A stretch of 12,141 nt of DNA from Thermoproteales archaeon (GTDB lineage Archaea > Thermoproteota > Thermoprotei > Thermoproteales > Thermocladiaceae). The notes beneath the pieces were generated by a model. It had not been told where the DNA came from. It was given only the letters and a program-made list of their open reading frames with translations, and searched no databases. The first letter of the stretch is position 1; each line of letters opens with the position of its first letter. Location: the NCBI GenBank assembly GCA_027068725.1, contig JAMOMD010000125.1, positions 1 to 12,141 of the forward strand, given 5' to 3'. Both the position numbers and the translations under genes were made by a program. Of this stretch, positions 1 through 5,904 are shown piece after piece.

Positions 1-1
1 A

Positions 2-208
2 TTTTTCATTAGGTTTGGCATGAGCTTCAGTGAAGCACTTTCACTTGTGACATACAATCCTGCAAGAATACTCGGTGTTGATAACGTGCTTGGAACAGTT
101 GAGCCTGGAAAGTATGCAAGCTTTGTCGTATGGAATAAGGAGCCTACAAGCCTGGATGCTTACCCGGTCTTAGTCATTGCTGAGGGAAAAGTTGTGCATG
201 AGACTTGA
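2..208 (+). CDS. Amidohydrolase family protein, C-terminal end (5' truncated by window edge)
   Basis: The reading frame is open from base 2 to a TGA at 206-208 and gives about 68 residues of the C-terminus of a larger protein. The segment GMSFSEALSLVTYNPARILG, followed by a GTVEPGK motif and a VVWNKEP stretch, is the typical tail of metal-dependent amidohydrolases of the imidazolonepropionase/dihydroorotase-like superfamily. There the last barrel helix leads into the small beta-sandwich domain, and the 'GtvepGKyAsfVvw' strand belongs to that sandwich. The metal ligands and the active-site aspartate lie upstream, outside the window, so the substrate cannot be assigned. The last 39 bases overlap the end of the convergent gene on the other strand. 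The ATG at base 20 is internal and is not the start. The family call is fairly sure; the specific activity is unknown. Confidence 0.85.
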   Translation, partial: FFIRFGMSFSEALSLVTYNPARILGVDNVLGTVEPGKYASFVVWNKEPTSLDAYPVLVIAEGKVVHET

Positions 209-703
209 CACTAATCCTCTGATAAATTCTAAGAATATACTTCCAACTCTATGAAGCTGCATATCAAGCTTAATACAATATTTTACTATTTTCAATACTC
301 TAACAATCCTAATTCCTCTATATACTAGTGAAGGTTCGAATCCTAGGTCTCTTAATATTTTAAATGTGAGAAGACTAGCATTAAATGAAGGTAATAGTAC
401 GTGCTCAACGTATTTTCTAGAGATCTCGACTTCTGATAATATTGTACCATTAGTAAATATCCTAATATGATGTTCAAAATATTCTCCTACACTCCTTGCA
501 ATACTGTACTTCTCACCTGTCGGGAAGGCTATTACTCTTCTAAAGCCAACATTCATGAGCTTCCTTGCAATTTCGTCAACTATCTTTGATTCAACAGTAC
601 AGTATAGATTTTTTAGAAAGAGCTCGTTTTCAGGAAGGTCTAAGACAGAGCCATCATCTAATTCTACCTTAGAAGGCCATTCTATCTCAATTTCCTCGCT
701 CAT
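170..703 (-). CDS. Hypothetical protein, 177 aa, unrecognised
   Basis: I do not recognise this protein. It opens with an acidic N-terminus (MSEEIEIEW, then a VELDDGSVLDLPENE stretch). A mixed alpha/beta region follows with short hydrophobic strands such as RRVIAFPTG and HIRIFTNGT, and then a more basic, hydrophobic C-terminal part with YRGIRIVRVLKIVKY. It has no signal peptide, obvious membrane segment or cysteine motif. The ATG at 701-703 lies 12 nt or less from the start predicted by a TATA-like element near 741, which suits a short-leader archaeal gene. It is divergent from pdxS across 71 bp. Its 3' end overlaps the amidohydrolase gene antisense by 39 bases. A 534-base open frame in AT-rich DNA, with a promoter-like element at the right place, supports a real gene, but no domain does. 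Confidence 0.65.
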   Translation of the reverse strand: MSEEIEIEWPSKVELDDGSVLDLPENELFLKNLYCTVESKIVDEIARKLMNVGFRRVIAFPTGEKYSIARSVGEYFEHHIRIFTNGTILSEVEISRKYVEHVLLPSFNASLLTFKILRDLGFEPSLVYRGIRIVRVLKIVKYCIKLDMQLHRVGSIFLEFIRGLVSSLMHNFSLSND

Positions 704-736
704 GAGTAGTTGTGAGGAGACTATGTGGCAATAAGA

Positions 737-745
737 GATTTAATT
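737..745. promoter_or_regulatory. TATA-like element between the 177-aa gene and pdxS
   Basis: GATTTAATT is centred at about 741, almost at the midpoint of the 71-bp divergent gap. It is about 34 bp from the pdxS ATG and 38 bp from the ATG of the minus-strand gene. An archaeal start site about 26 bp from the TATA centre would give leaders of about 8 and 12 nt. No separate TATA candidate of equal quality is seen for either gene. Assignment is by spacing only. Confidence 0.45.
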
Positions 746-774
746 CTGTCTGAGATGTACATTAGGGCTGTAGC

Positions 775-1821
775 ATGAGCATTGTGGACTCTGTTGAGTA
801 CTTGGAAAAGCTTCGAGACTTCTTCTATAAACTTCTAGAACTCAACGATAGGCTCAAGGAGGCTGGAGAGGAACCGCTTGGTCCTAAGCCTCTACCTGAG
901 TTTCCCATCGTGACTAAGCTCACATTCCCTCAGAAGGGCACGATCACCGTCAAGATAGGCTTCCCAACAATGGTAAAACGTGGAGTCATAATGGACGTGA
1001 CTAACGAGGAACAGGCAGCAATTGCTGAAGATGCTGGTGCTGTAGGAGTCATGGTCCTGGACAAGCTGCCTTACGATGTGAGAAAGGCGGGAGGAGTTGC
1101 CAGAATGGCGGATGTCAAGGCTATACTGAGGGTCATGGAGACAATAACAATTCCCGTAAGTGCAAAGTGCAGAATAGGCCACTACATGGAGGCTAAGATT
1201 CTGGAGACCATAGGAGTAGACCTAATTGATGAGAGTGAGGTCTTGACTCCAGTCGACGAGCAGCATCATATAAATAAGTGGGAGTTCACTGTGCCGTTTG
1301 TTAATGGTGCACGTGATCTCGGTGAAGCACTCAGAAGGATTAGTGAAGGAGCCTCAATGATTAGGACAAAAGGAGAGGCAGGCACAGGAAACGTTGCAGA
1401 GGCTGTACGTCACATGAAGATAATTAACAGAGAGATCAGGATGCTGCGTGCACACGTGGACGATGAAGAGTACATCAGAGAGATGGCACGCAAATACCAG
1501 GTTCCCCCTGAGCTAGTCTGGCTAACAGCAAAGCTTGGTCGTCTGCCTGTTGTGAACTTTGCAGCAGGTGGCATAGCTACACCAGCTGATGCTGCTCTAA
1601 TGATGTGGCTTGGCGCAGACGGAGTATTTGTTGGATCAGGAATCTTCAAATCAGAGGATCCGGAGGTACGTGCACAAGCTATTGTACTAGCTACATCGTA
1701 CTGGGATGATCCAGAGACCGTAGTCGAAGCTCAGAAGATGGTCTCAGAGTCCAAGGCAATGATGGGCATAGATATAAGGAAGTTAAAACCTGAAGAGCTA
1801 CTACAGCTACGCGGAGTCTAG
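775..1821 (+). CDS. pdxS: Pyridoxal 5'-phosphate synthase lyase subunit PdxS (Pdx1)
   Basis: This is the synthase subunit of the DXP-independent vitamin B6 pathway. It condenses ribose 5-phosphate, glyceraldehyde 3-phosphate and ammonia (delivered by the glutaminase PdxT) into PLP in the cytosol. The protein has 348 residues. The family's (beta/alpha)8 barrel starts near residue 69 with RGVIMDV (D74, equivalent to B. subtilis D24). It continues with AGGVARMAD (105-113), IPVSAKCRIGH (K131, equivalent to the Schiff-base lysine K81), IDESEVLTP (151-159), SMIRTKGEAGTGN (K199, equivalent to K149) and VNFAAGGIATPADAALM (260-276). All key residues are kept, so it should be active. The N-terminus is about 50 residues longer than bacterial PdxS, which I recall as usual in crenarchaeal homologues. 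PdxT is not in this window; the gene downstream is unrelated. Start: the ATG has a TATA-like element about 34 bp upstream and no clear Shine-Dalgarno. Confidence 0.97.
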   Translation: MSIVDSVEYLEKLRDFFYKLLELNDRLKEAGEEPLGPKPLPEFPIVTKLTFPQKGTITVKIGFPTMVKRGVIMDVTNEEQAAIAEDAGAVGVMVLDKLPYDVRKAGGVARMADVKAILRVMETITIPVSAKCRIGHYMEAKILETIGVDLIDESEVLTPVDEQHHINKWEFTVPFVNGARDLGEALRRISEGASMIRTKGEAGTGNVAEAVRHMKIINREIRMLRAHVDDEEYIREMARKYQVPPELVWLTAKLGRLPVVNFAAGGIATPADAALMMWLGADGVFVGSGIFKSEDPEVRAQAIVLATSYWDDPETVVEAQKMVSESKAMMGIDIRKLKPEELLQLRGV

Positions 1822-1832
1822 CCTCTCTGCAA

Positions 1833-1876
1833 TACCTGTAATACAGGTAAGACCTGTACTTTGCTACAGAACTGTA
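1833..1876. repeat. Cluster of short inverted repeats after pdxS
   Basis: TACCTGT-AAT-ACAGGTA (1833-1849) is a perfect 7-bp inverted repeat with a 3-base centre. Another ACCTGT copy follows at 1852-1857, and then a second perfect palindrome, TACAG-AA-CTGTA, at 1865-1876. All share the ACAG/CTGT core. The cluster starts 12 bases after the pdxS stop and ends 45 bases before the next ATG. It could be a set of operator half-sites for the 1922 gene, or hairpins at the 3' end of pdxS mRNA. No long T-run follows it, so a simple archaeal terminator is not obvious. Confidence 0.6.
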
Positions 1877-1921
1877 AGAGTAACATAGATAAGCATCTAA
1901 GATTCACCTCACTGAAGATTA

Positions 1922-2860
1922 ATGCCGATCTCGGCAATAGTGTTTTGTCGACGTGATGAAGTTGATAAGATACGGACACTTTTTGAGAAGTTGCAGAATA
2001 GCAATTTCATAACAATAATAGGTGATTACCCATTCAGTGTAATACTACTTGTACCAACAATAATAGCAAAAATATTACTAAACTCCGTGTCCACTATAGC
2101 ACAGGAACTGTTCAATCTGCTTCAACAGGGAAAGGATGTTCTTGTACTATCCCTCAGACTAAATGAGCGATGTTCAAGACTTCTCAATAAGATAAAGCTG
2201 AGAATACTCAAGACAATGTTCAAAATAATGTCAATATTTGTACCTGAGGCAAAGCCATATCTAGAGCATTTGAACATGATAGTATTGAAAGGAGATAAAC
2301 TATCAGCAATTGTAGATTCGTTGCATAATGTATCAAACATAGGTAACCTAGGCCTGTCTACTAACGTAAGTATAAGTCTAAATGTTACCGACGACACTGT
2401 CAATAATGTAGGTGTGAAAGATTTTATAGAGCAGATAAAGAGTTACCTACAGTTCGCTGATTATAGACTTTTGAAGTTTCCATGTGTGGGTCTTATAGGA
2501 ACTTTTGTTAATGTTGGAAGTCTTGTTGCACTTACAAGTCTAGGTGTACCTGTTCATGTAGCTGGAGCACTTGCTATAGAGCTCTCTGTGCTAAACAACT
2601 TTACACTACATGAATTATGGACGTTTAGAAGAAAGCGAGTATCAAGAAAGTTTAGAGATATTGTTGTGAGGTATTTCAAATTTAATTTTGCATGCCTTCT
2701 AGGAATAATAGTTAATTACGCGATGCTACTACTGCTTCACGCGATGTTTGGCGTACAGTACGCTTTAGCTGATCTTATAGGCATAGTATGTGGCTCAATA
2801 GTGAACTACCTGTTTAGTGACAACTTCGTGTGGTCTGTCAAGAAGATAACAGGAAGATAG
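1922..2860 (+). CDS. GtrA-family membrane protein with degenerate GT2 (dolichol-phosphate mannosyltransferase-like) N-terminal domain
   Basis: Residues about 185-306 are a GtrA domain (polyprenyl-phosphate-sugar flippase-like) with four hydrophobic segments. It carries the two family repeats ending in an aromatic/basic motif: LNNFTLHELWTF (224-235) and VNYLFSDNFVW (294-304). GtrA is often fused behind a DPM1-type GT2 domain in archaea. The N-terminal 180 residues can be read as a worn-down GT2: ISAIVFCRRDEVDKIRTLFEKL matches the first strand and helix, TIIGD the usual IIVVDD, LLQQGKDVLVLSLR the GADVVIGSR strand, and VSISLNVTDD...YLQFADYRLLKF the linker before GtrA. The DxD-type aspartates are missing and the stretch between the two core motifs is shortened, so it should be catalytically dead. 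It is followed after 5 bases by a GT-C glycosyltransferase and probably works with it. The GtrA call is firm; the GT2 ancestry is inference from motif order. Confidence 0.85.
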   Translation: MPISAIVFCRRDEVDKIRTLFEKLQNSNFITIIGDYPFSVILLVPTIIAKILLNSVSTIAQELFNLLQQGKDVLVLSLRLNERCSRLLNKIKLRILKTMFKIMSIFVPEAKPYLEHLNMIVLKGDKLSAIVDSLHNVSNIGNLGLSTNVSISLNVTDDTVNNVGVKDFIEQIKSYLQFADYRLLKFPCVGLIGTFVNVGSLVALTSLGVPVHVAGALAIELSVLNNFTLHELWTFRRKRVSRKFRDIVVRYFKFNFACLLGIIVNYAMLLLLHAMFGVQYALADLIGIVCGSIVNYLFSDNFVWSVKKITGR

Positions 2861-2865
2861 ACTAT

Positions 2866-4200
2866 ATGCTAACGTACGAAGAGCTAAATCAGAAACTTCG
2901 AGGAAAGATATTCTACATACTGTACGTCCTGTACGCAATATTCATACTTGGCACTGCTGTTAGTGGATGGAACTGGTACGATGTTCAGTGGTTCCTGAAA
3001 TGGGTTCAATACGGCCCACTCTACTTCTACTATGCTCCAAAGTGCGCCTATTTTCCACTCACACCTCTGACATTCATTGCATTTTACAAGTTTGCAAAAC
3101 TTCTGGTATCTACATTTCACCCAAGGATCCCAATATACACCATTAGGCTAGTCACGAAACTTCCTGTCGTAGTATCAGTCCTGTTGATAGCGTACATACT
3201 CTACAGGAAGGCCGGTCCCATACCTGCAATAGCATGGATGTTCACGTTTGCAACATACAGCAATGTGTGGGCTCTGCAGTACGATGTAGTCTCAGGACTT
3301 CTCATACTGCTAGCAGGGCTGTGCATACTTAAGGACAGGTACCTCGAAGCTGGTGCATGTATAGCATTTGCAACACTGTACAAACAGGCCTGCATAATTG
3401 CTGGACTAACACTCTTCCTTGCACTACTACTCACAGGTAGGAGAAAACAAGCACTTTACGCATTCATTGGTCTAGCAGTACCTCTACTCGCGCTTACGCT
3501 ACCGTACCTAATTCTTGAGCCATGGCAGTTCATCTACAAGTCACTACTATTTCATGCTAAGCGTTTTCCACAGGATCTAAGCATTTGGAACATTCCTCAG
3601 CTACTCACCGATTATCATCACATGTACAAGACCTTCGTATGGCTATGGGAATACGTGTTCATTGGAGCATACGTAGCATACATGATCTTTACAGTATACT
3701 TCCTAAGAAAGAACTTTGATCAAAGAAAGCTTGCACTTGTAGTCGCTGGTTCACTCGTTCTACTTATTGCAATAAATAAGGTGGGCAATCCAGGTTATCT
3801 ACTATGGAGTTTGCCACTTCTCATAATGCTAGTACAGGAGCCTCTATTCTACGTGATGTTAGCAATATCATCACTATTTGCATATATTGTATATCCATTC
3901 CTAATGTACGTGCCAGCAGTAATGTTGAATAAGGGTGTATTCATAGTCGAAGATCTGAAATACTGGCCCGCACGCAAACTATTTATCAAGAGTATAATAG
4001 GGCTACCACAATCGCTCGAAATGTATCTAACAAGACCAATATCACTGTACGAGTACAAGCTTATGAAATTCCTATACAAAAACTTTGGCTACTTCGCAAC
4101 AGTGTGCGCCATAATGTATAACGCATTCCTAGGACTTGCGCTATACTACGTGCTGACAAGAGTAAGAAATTTAAAACATCCGAATCTCGAGACAAAATGA
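2866..4200 (+). CDS. GT-C fold integral membrane glycosyltransferase (GT87/mannosyltransferase-like)
   Basis: A 444-residue polytopic protein with roughly 10-11 hydrophobic segments. Its GT-C features are an acidic motif in the first external loop (WNWYDVQWFLKW, D39 as candidate catalytic base), the aromatic/proline loop YFPLTPL (62-68), the GT87-like block ALQYDVVSGLL...ILKDRYLEAGACIAFATLYKQ (136-174), and NPGYLLWSLP (308-317). Such enzymes use polyprenyl-phosphate-linked sugars and act on the outer face of the membrane, for example in N-glycan or surface-glycan assembly. I start it at ATG 2866, 5 bases after the GtrA stop; an in-frame GTG at 2830 would only add 12 residues encoded inside the GtrA gene. 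Close coupling to GtrA suggests joint work on the same lipid-linked sugar. The acceptor is unknown. The TATA element of the downstream tRNA lies in its last codons. Confidence 0.85.
   Translation: MLTYEELNQKLRGKIFYILYVLYAIFILGTAVSGWNWYDVQWFLKWVQYGPLYFYYAPKCAYFPLTPLTFIAFYKFAKLLVSTFHPRIPIYTIRLVTKLPVVVSVLLIAYILYRKAGPIPAIAWMFTFATYSNVWALQYDVVSGLLILLAGLCILKDRYLEAGACIAFATLYKQACIIAGLTLFLALLLTGRRKQALYAFIGLAVPLLALTLPYLILEPWQFIYKSLLFHAKRFPQDLSIWNIPQLLTDYHHMYKTFVWLWEYVFIGAYVAYMIFTVYFLRKNFDQRKLALVVAGSLVLLIAINKVGNPGYLLWSLPLLIMLVQEPLFYVMLAISSLFAYIVYPFLMYVPAVMLNKGVFIVEDLKYWPARKLFIKSIIGLPQSLEMYLTRPISLYEYKLMKFLYKNFGYFATVCAIMYNAFLGLALYYVLTRVRNLKHPNLETK
4168..4176 (+). promoter_or_regulatory. TATA box for tRNA-Thr, inside the 3' end of the GT-C gene
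   Basis: AAATTTAAA, centred at about 4172, is a good archaeal TATA core. A start 26 bp downstream falls at about 4198, giving a 5' leader of around 10 nt before the tRNA at 4209. The element is embedded in coding sequence 25-30 bases before the GT-C stop. Confidence 0.6.
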
Positions 4201-4208
4201 GCTATAGA

Positions 4209-4286
4209 GCCCCGGTAGCTCAGCCTGGTTAGAGCGGCCGACTGGTAATCGGCAGGTCCCGGGTTCAAATCCCGGCCGGGGCTCCA
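4209..4286 (+). tRNA. tRNA-Thr, anticodon GGU, CCA encoded
   Basis: A complete cloverleaf can be folded by hand. The acceptor stem is GCCCCGG (4209-4215) with CCGGGGC (4276-4282), 7 of 7 Watson-Crick. The D stem is GCTC/GAGC (4218-4221, 4232-4235) with GG in the loop. The anticodon stem is GCCGA/TCGGC (4237-4241, 4249-4253) with loop CTGGTAA, anticodon GGT at 4244-4246. The variable loop is AGGTC. The T stem is CCGGG/CCCGG (4259-4263, 4271-4275) with loop TTCAAAT. The discriminator is U at 4283, followed by a genomically encoded CCA (4284-4286). Anticodon GGU reads the Thr codons ACC and ACU. There is no intron. The very GC-rich stems in an AT-rich neighbourhood fit a hyperthermophile. Confidence 0.97.
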
Positions 4287-4337
4287 CAGAACTTTTCGCA
4301 AAACACCTTCCTTCAACAAATCAGGCAGTTATAATCG

Positions 4338-4400
4338 CTGATCAGCCCCCGTTAGGCTTCATCAATCGTCAGAAAAGCCCCTCACTCATCATTCGAAACT
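4338..4400 (-). ncRNA. C/D box sRNA (2'-O-methylation guide), candidate 1
   Basis: Read on the minus strand, the order is: box C ATGATGA (4392-4386), a 13-nt guide GTGAGGGGCTTTT (4385-4373), D' CTGA (4372-4369), a 4-nt spacer, C' TGATGA (4364-4359), a 13-nt guide AGCCTAACGGGGG (4358-4346), and D CTGA (4345-4342). All four boxes are canonical and the two guide spacers are equal, which is the hallmark of archaeal dual-guide C/D sRNAs bound by L7Ae, Nop5 and fibrillarin. By the box D + 5 rule, the predicted methylated bases are the fifth C in CCCCCGUUAGGCU and the G in AAAAGCCCCUCAC of the targets. I could not place these in rRNA from memory. A TATA element centred at 4427 puts the start near 4401, 8-9 nt before box C. 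The terminal stem is weak. The sRNA is convergent with tRNA-Thr. The ends are approximate. Confidence 0.85.
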
Positions 4401-4422
4401 ACCCAACAGTAATAGACTTTCG

Positions 4423-4431
4423 ATATTTAAT
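4423..4431. promoter_or_regulatory. Shared TATA element between C/D sRNA 1 and the metallophosphoesterase-like gene
   Basis: ATATTTAAT (ATTAAATAT on the minus strand) is almost symmetric and is centred at 4427. Twenty-six bp to the right is 4453, 5 nt before the GTG start at 4458. Twenty-six bp to the left is 4401, 9 nt before sRNA box C. No other TATA candidate is seen in this gap, so one element may serve both directions. Confidence 0.6.
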
Positions 4432-4457
4432 GCCCTTCACAGGACAAACATAACAGC

Positions 4458-5198
4458 GTGACAAACATTGTAGTACTAGCAAACTGCTACTTTCCTGAAG
4501 GAATCGACATACAGGACCTAGAGAACGTGCTTAACTATGCTGGAGAAGTCGATAAGCTAATAATACTTGGAGACTTCCTAGACTTCCCAAAAAACGTTAC
4601 AGATGACTTTATTCTTAAGTTAGAGAAGCCTCTCCATAAGCTATTCAATAGAATTGTACGATATGGCTGTAGAGACATAATATACGTTGTCGGTGATCGT
4701 GATCGCATACTTCAGGAAGCTGGACCACGACTCGTATCTAGACTATTCTCTACACGAGCACACATAGTTAGAGTATGTACATACCACGTAATGAACATTG
4801 GAGGGACACAAGCAGTGTTCAGTCACGGACATAACCAGATAAACATCGCAATAATGGAAGAGCTAAGTCCTGAAAAGACCGATGAGAAAGTACTCATAGA
4901 TGCAGCACGTAGAGCCAGAAGAAAAGAAGAGGTTGCAGGACTTAGAGGAGCCTTGCCGAGAGAAAGCTGGTGGTTTGTAGGTCATACAACTCTACTATAC
5001 ATTGATAAAGAGTACAGAATAGTACATGTAGGCTATCTATCGAAGTTTCACAAGATTTCAGGATGTGGACCGTACACAAGCGGCATGTATGTTCCTGAAA
5101 CACATCGAGGATTTGTTCTGATAAACTTAGAGAAGAAAACTATCGAACTTGTACACTACCCAGATTTCAGAATTGTTGATAAGATAAAGATATCCTAA
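4458..5198 (+). CDS. Calcineurin-like metallophosphoesterase-related protein, metal site degenerate
   Basis: The 246-residue protein follows the metallophosphoesterase fold in order, but with altered ligands. The first strand NIVVLANCY (3-11) has N-C-Y where D-x-H is expected. LIILGDFLD (34-42) keeps the GD motif (D39). IIYVVGDRD (74-82) replaces GNH[D/E]. VFSHGHN (120-126) keeps the H-x-GH-like motif, and WFVGHTT (172-178) keeps GH but has T for the last H. Active members are phosphatases, nucleotidases or nucleases with two metals. Here motif I is lost and motif III lacks N and H, so either one metal is bound or the protein is a pseudoenzyme. The GTG start at 4458 fits a leader of about 5 nt from the TATA element at 4427. 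It ends tail-to-tail with the minus-strand gene, one base apart. The family call rests on motif order; the function is unknown. Confidence 0.75.
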   Translation: MTNIVVLANCYFPEGIDIQDLENVLNYAGEVDKLIILGDFLDFPKNVTDDFILKLEKPLHKLFNRIVRYGCRDIIYVVGDRDRILQEAGPRLVSRLFSTRAHIVRVCTYHVMNIGGTQAVFSHGHNQINIAIMEELSPEKTDEKVLIDAARRARRKEEVAGLRGALPRESWWFVGHTTLLYIDKEYRIVHVGYLSKFHKISGCGPYTSGMYVPETHRGFVLINLEKKTIELVHYPDFRIVDKIKIS

Positions 5199-5199
5199 G

Positions 5200-5892
5200 T
5201 TATACTATGTAGTAACTCAGCATCCCCTCTCTGACTTCTGCCTTAGAAGCAAGCATCTCATTAAGTTTACACAACTTCTCTATTGCCTTGCTTACCCTTA
5301 TGGAAATATTTAACACACCTCTAACGATAGGGTGAATAAGTACCTCTAACTTACCTGCATGTATTTTGAGCGTGTCTCTCACAGTTTTTGCTTGAAATAC
5401 TAGATTTATTGTAAGATTTCCTTCTGTATCAATTGTAAAGTTATAATCTACAAAATCCACAAGCCTAACCTCATCTAATATATTTTCTATTCTTGAAAGA
5501 GCTACAGGATCCGAACTCATTAAGAGAGCCTCAACTATCGAAGTATTTTGTAATGTTGTGTACATGCCATATGCTACGGAAATAACTGTTCTTAAGCACT
5601 CGCAAGATGATATTAGCTCCAATATTTTTCCTAATATTCTCTCGTTTATTCTTTCAGATATTATTGTTCTAATTACTTTTGGAGATGTTGATAGTGTATA
5701 AATGTTTCTTGTTAATGTTATGTAGCCGGCTATTCTGTTCTCTATAAATGGGTTTACAATATCTCTCGATAGTATTGATGTTATGAAGTCTTGAGCGTGC
5801 GGTGCGAGTGTTTTGAATATTTTTAATGTTAGTACTTTCTGTATTAATGACCTGTTCTCTTGTATATACTTGTCTAGTTGTTGTATAATCAT
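5200..5892 (-). CDS. Hypothetical protein, 230 aa, downstream of rps7
   Basis: I do not recognise this protein. The first 120 residues look largely helical (MIIQQLDKYIQENRSLIQ onward). A segment of probable beta strands follows around residues 150-190 (YNFTIDTEGNLTINLVFQ, then LKIHAGKLEVLIHP), and then a helical C-terminus (ISIRVSKAIEKLCKLNEML). It has two adjacent cysteines in SSCECL (about residues 95-100) and no signal peptide or clear membrane segment. It follows rps7 on the same strand after 12 bases, so the two are probably co-transcribed and it is expressed with the ribosomal protein. It converges with the metallophosphoesterase-like gene, stop to stop with one base between. A role in translation is only a guess from position. 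The start ATG at 5890-5892 is the first in frame. Confidence 0.75.
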   Translation of the reverse strand: MIIQQLDKYIQENRSLIQKVLTLKIFKTLAPHAQDFITSILSRDIVNPFIENRIAGYITLTRNIYTLSTSPKVIRTIISERINERILGKILELISSCECLRTVISVAYGMYTTLQNTSIVEALLMSSDPVALSRIENILDEVRLVDFVDYNFTIDTEGNLTINLVFQAKTVRDTLKIHAGKLEVLIHPIVRGVLNISIRVSKAIEKLCKLNEMLASKAEVREGMLSYYIV

Positions 5893-5904
5893 CAGGTAGT
5901 GTGC

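Noticed and set aside
892..1182. 96-codon minus-strand frame inside pdxS
   Set aside because: Antisense to highly conserved PdxS coding sequence.
2830..2865. GTG 2830 as the start of the GT-C gene
   Set aside because: It would overlap the GtrA gene by 31 bases and add a non-hydrophobic lead. ATG 2866 is right after the GtrA stop and gives the expected N-terminus.
3864..3876. GTGATGA box C match on the minus strand inside the GT-C gene
   Set aside because: No CTGA boxes or C' follow at guide distances, and it lies within solid coding sequence.
4209..4286. tRNA-Thr as an integration site for a mobile element
   Set aside because: No integrase, no second copy of the tRNA 3' end and no change in base composition is seen within the window.
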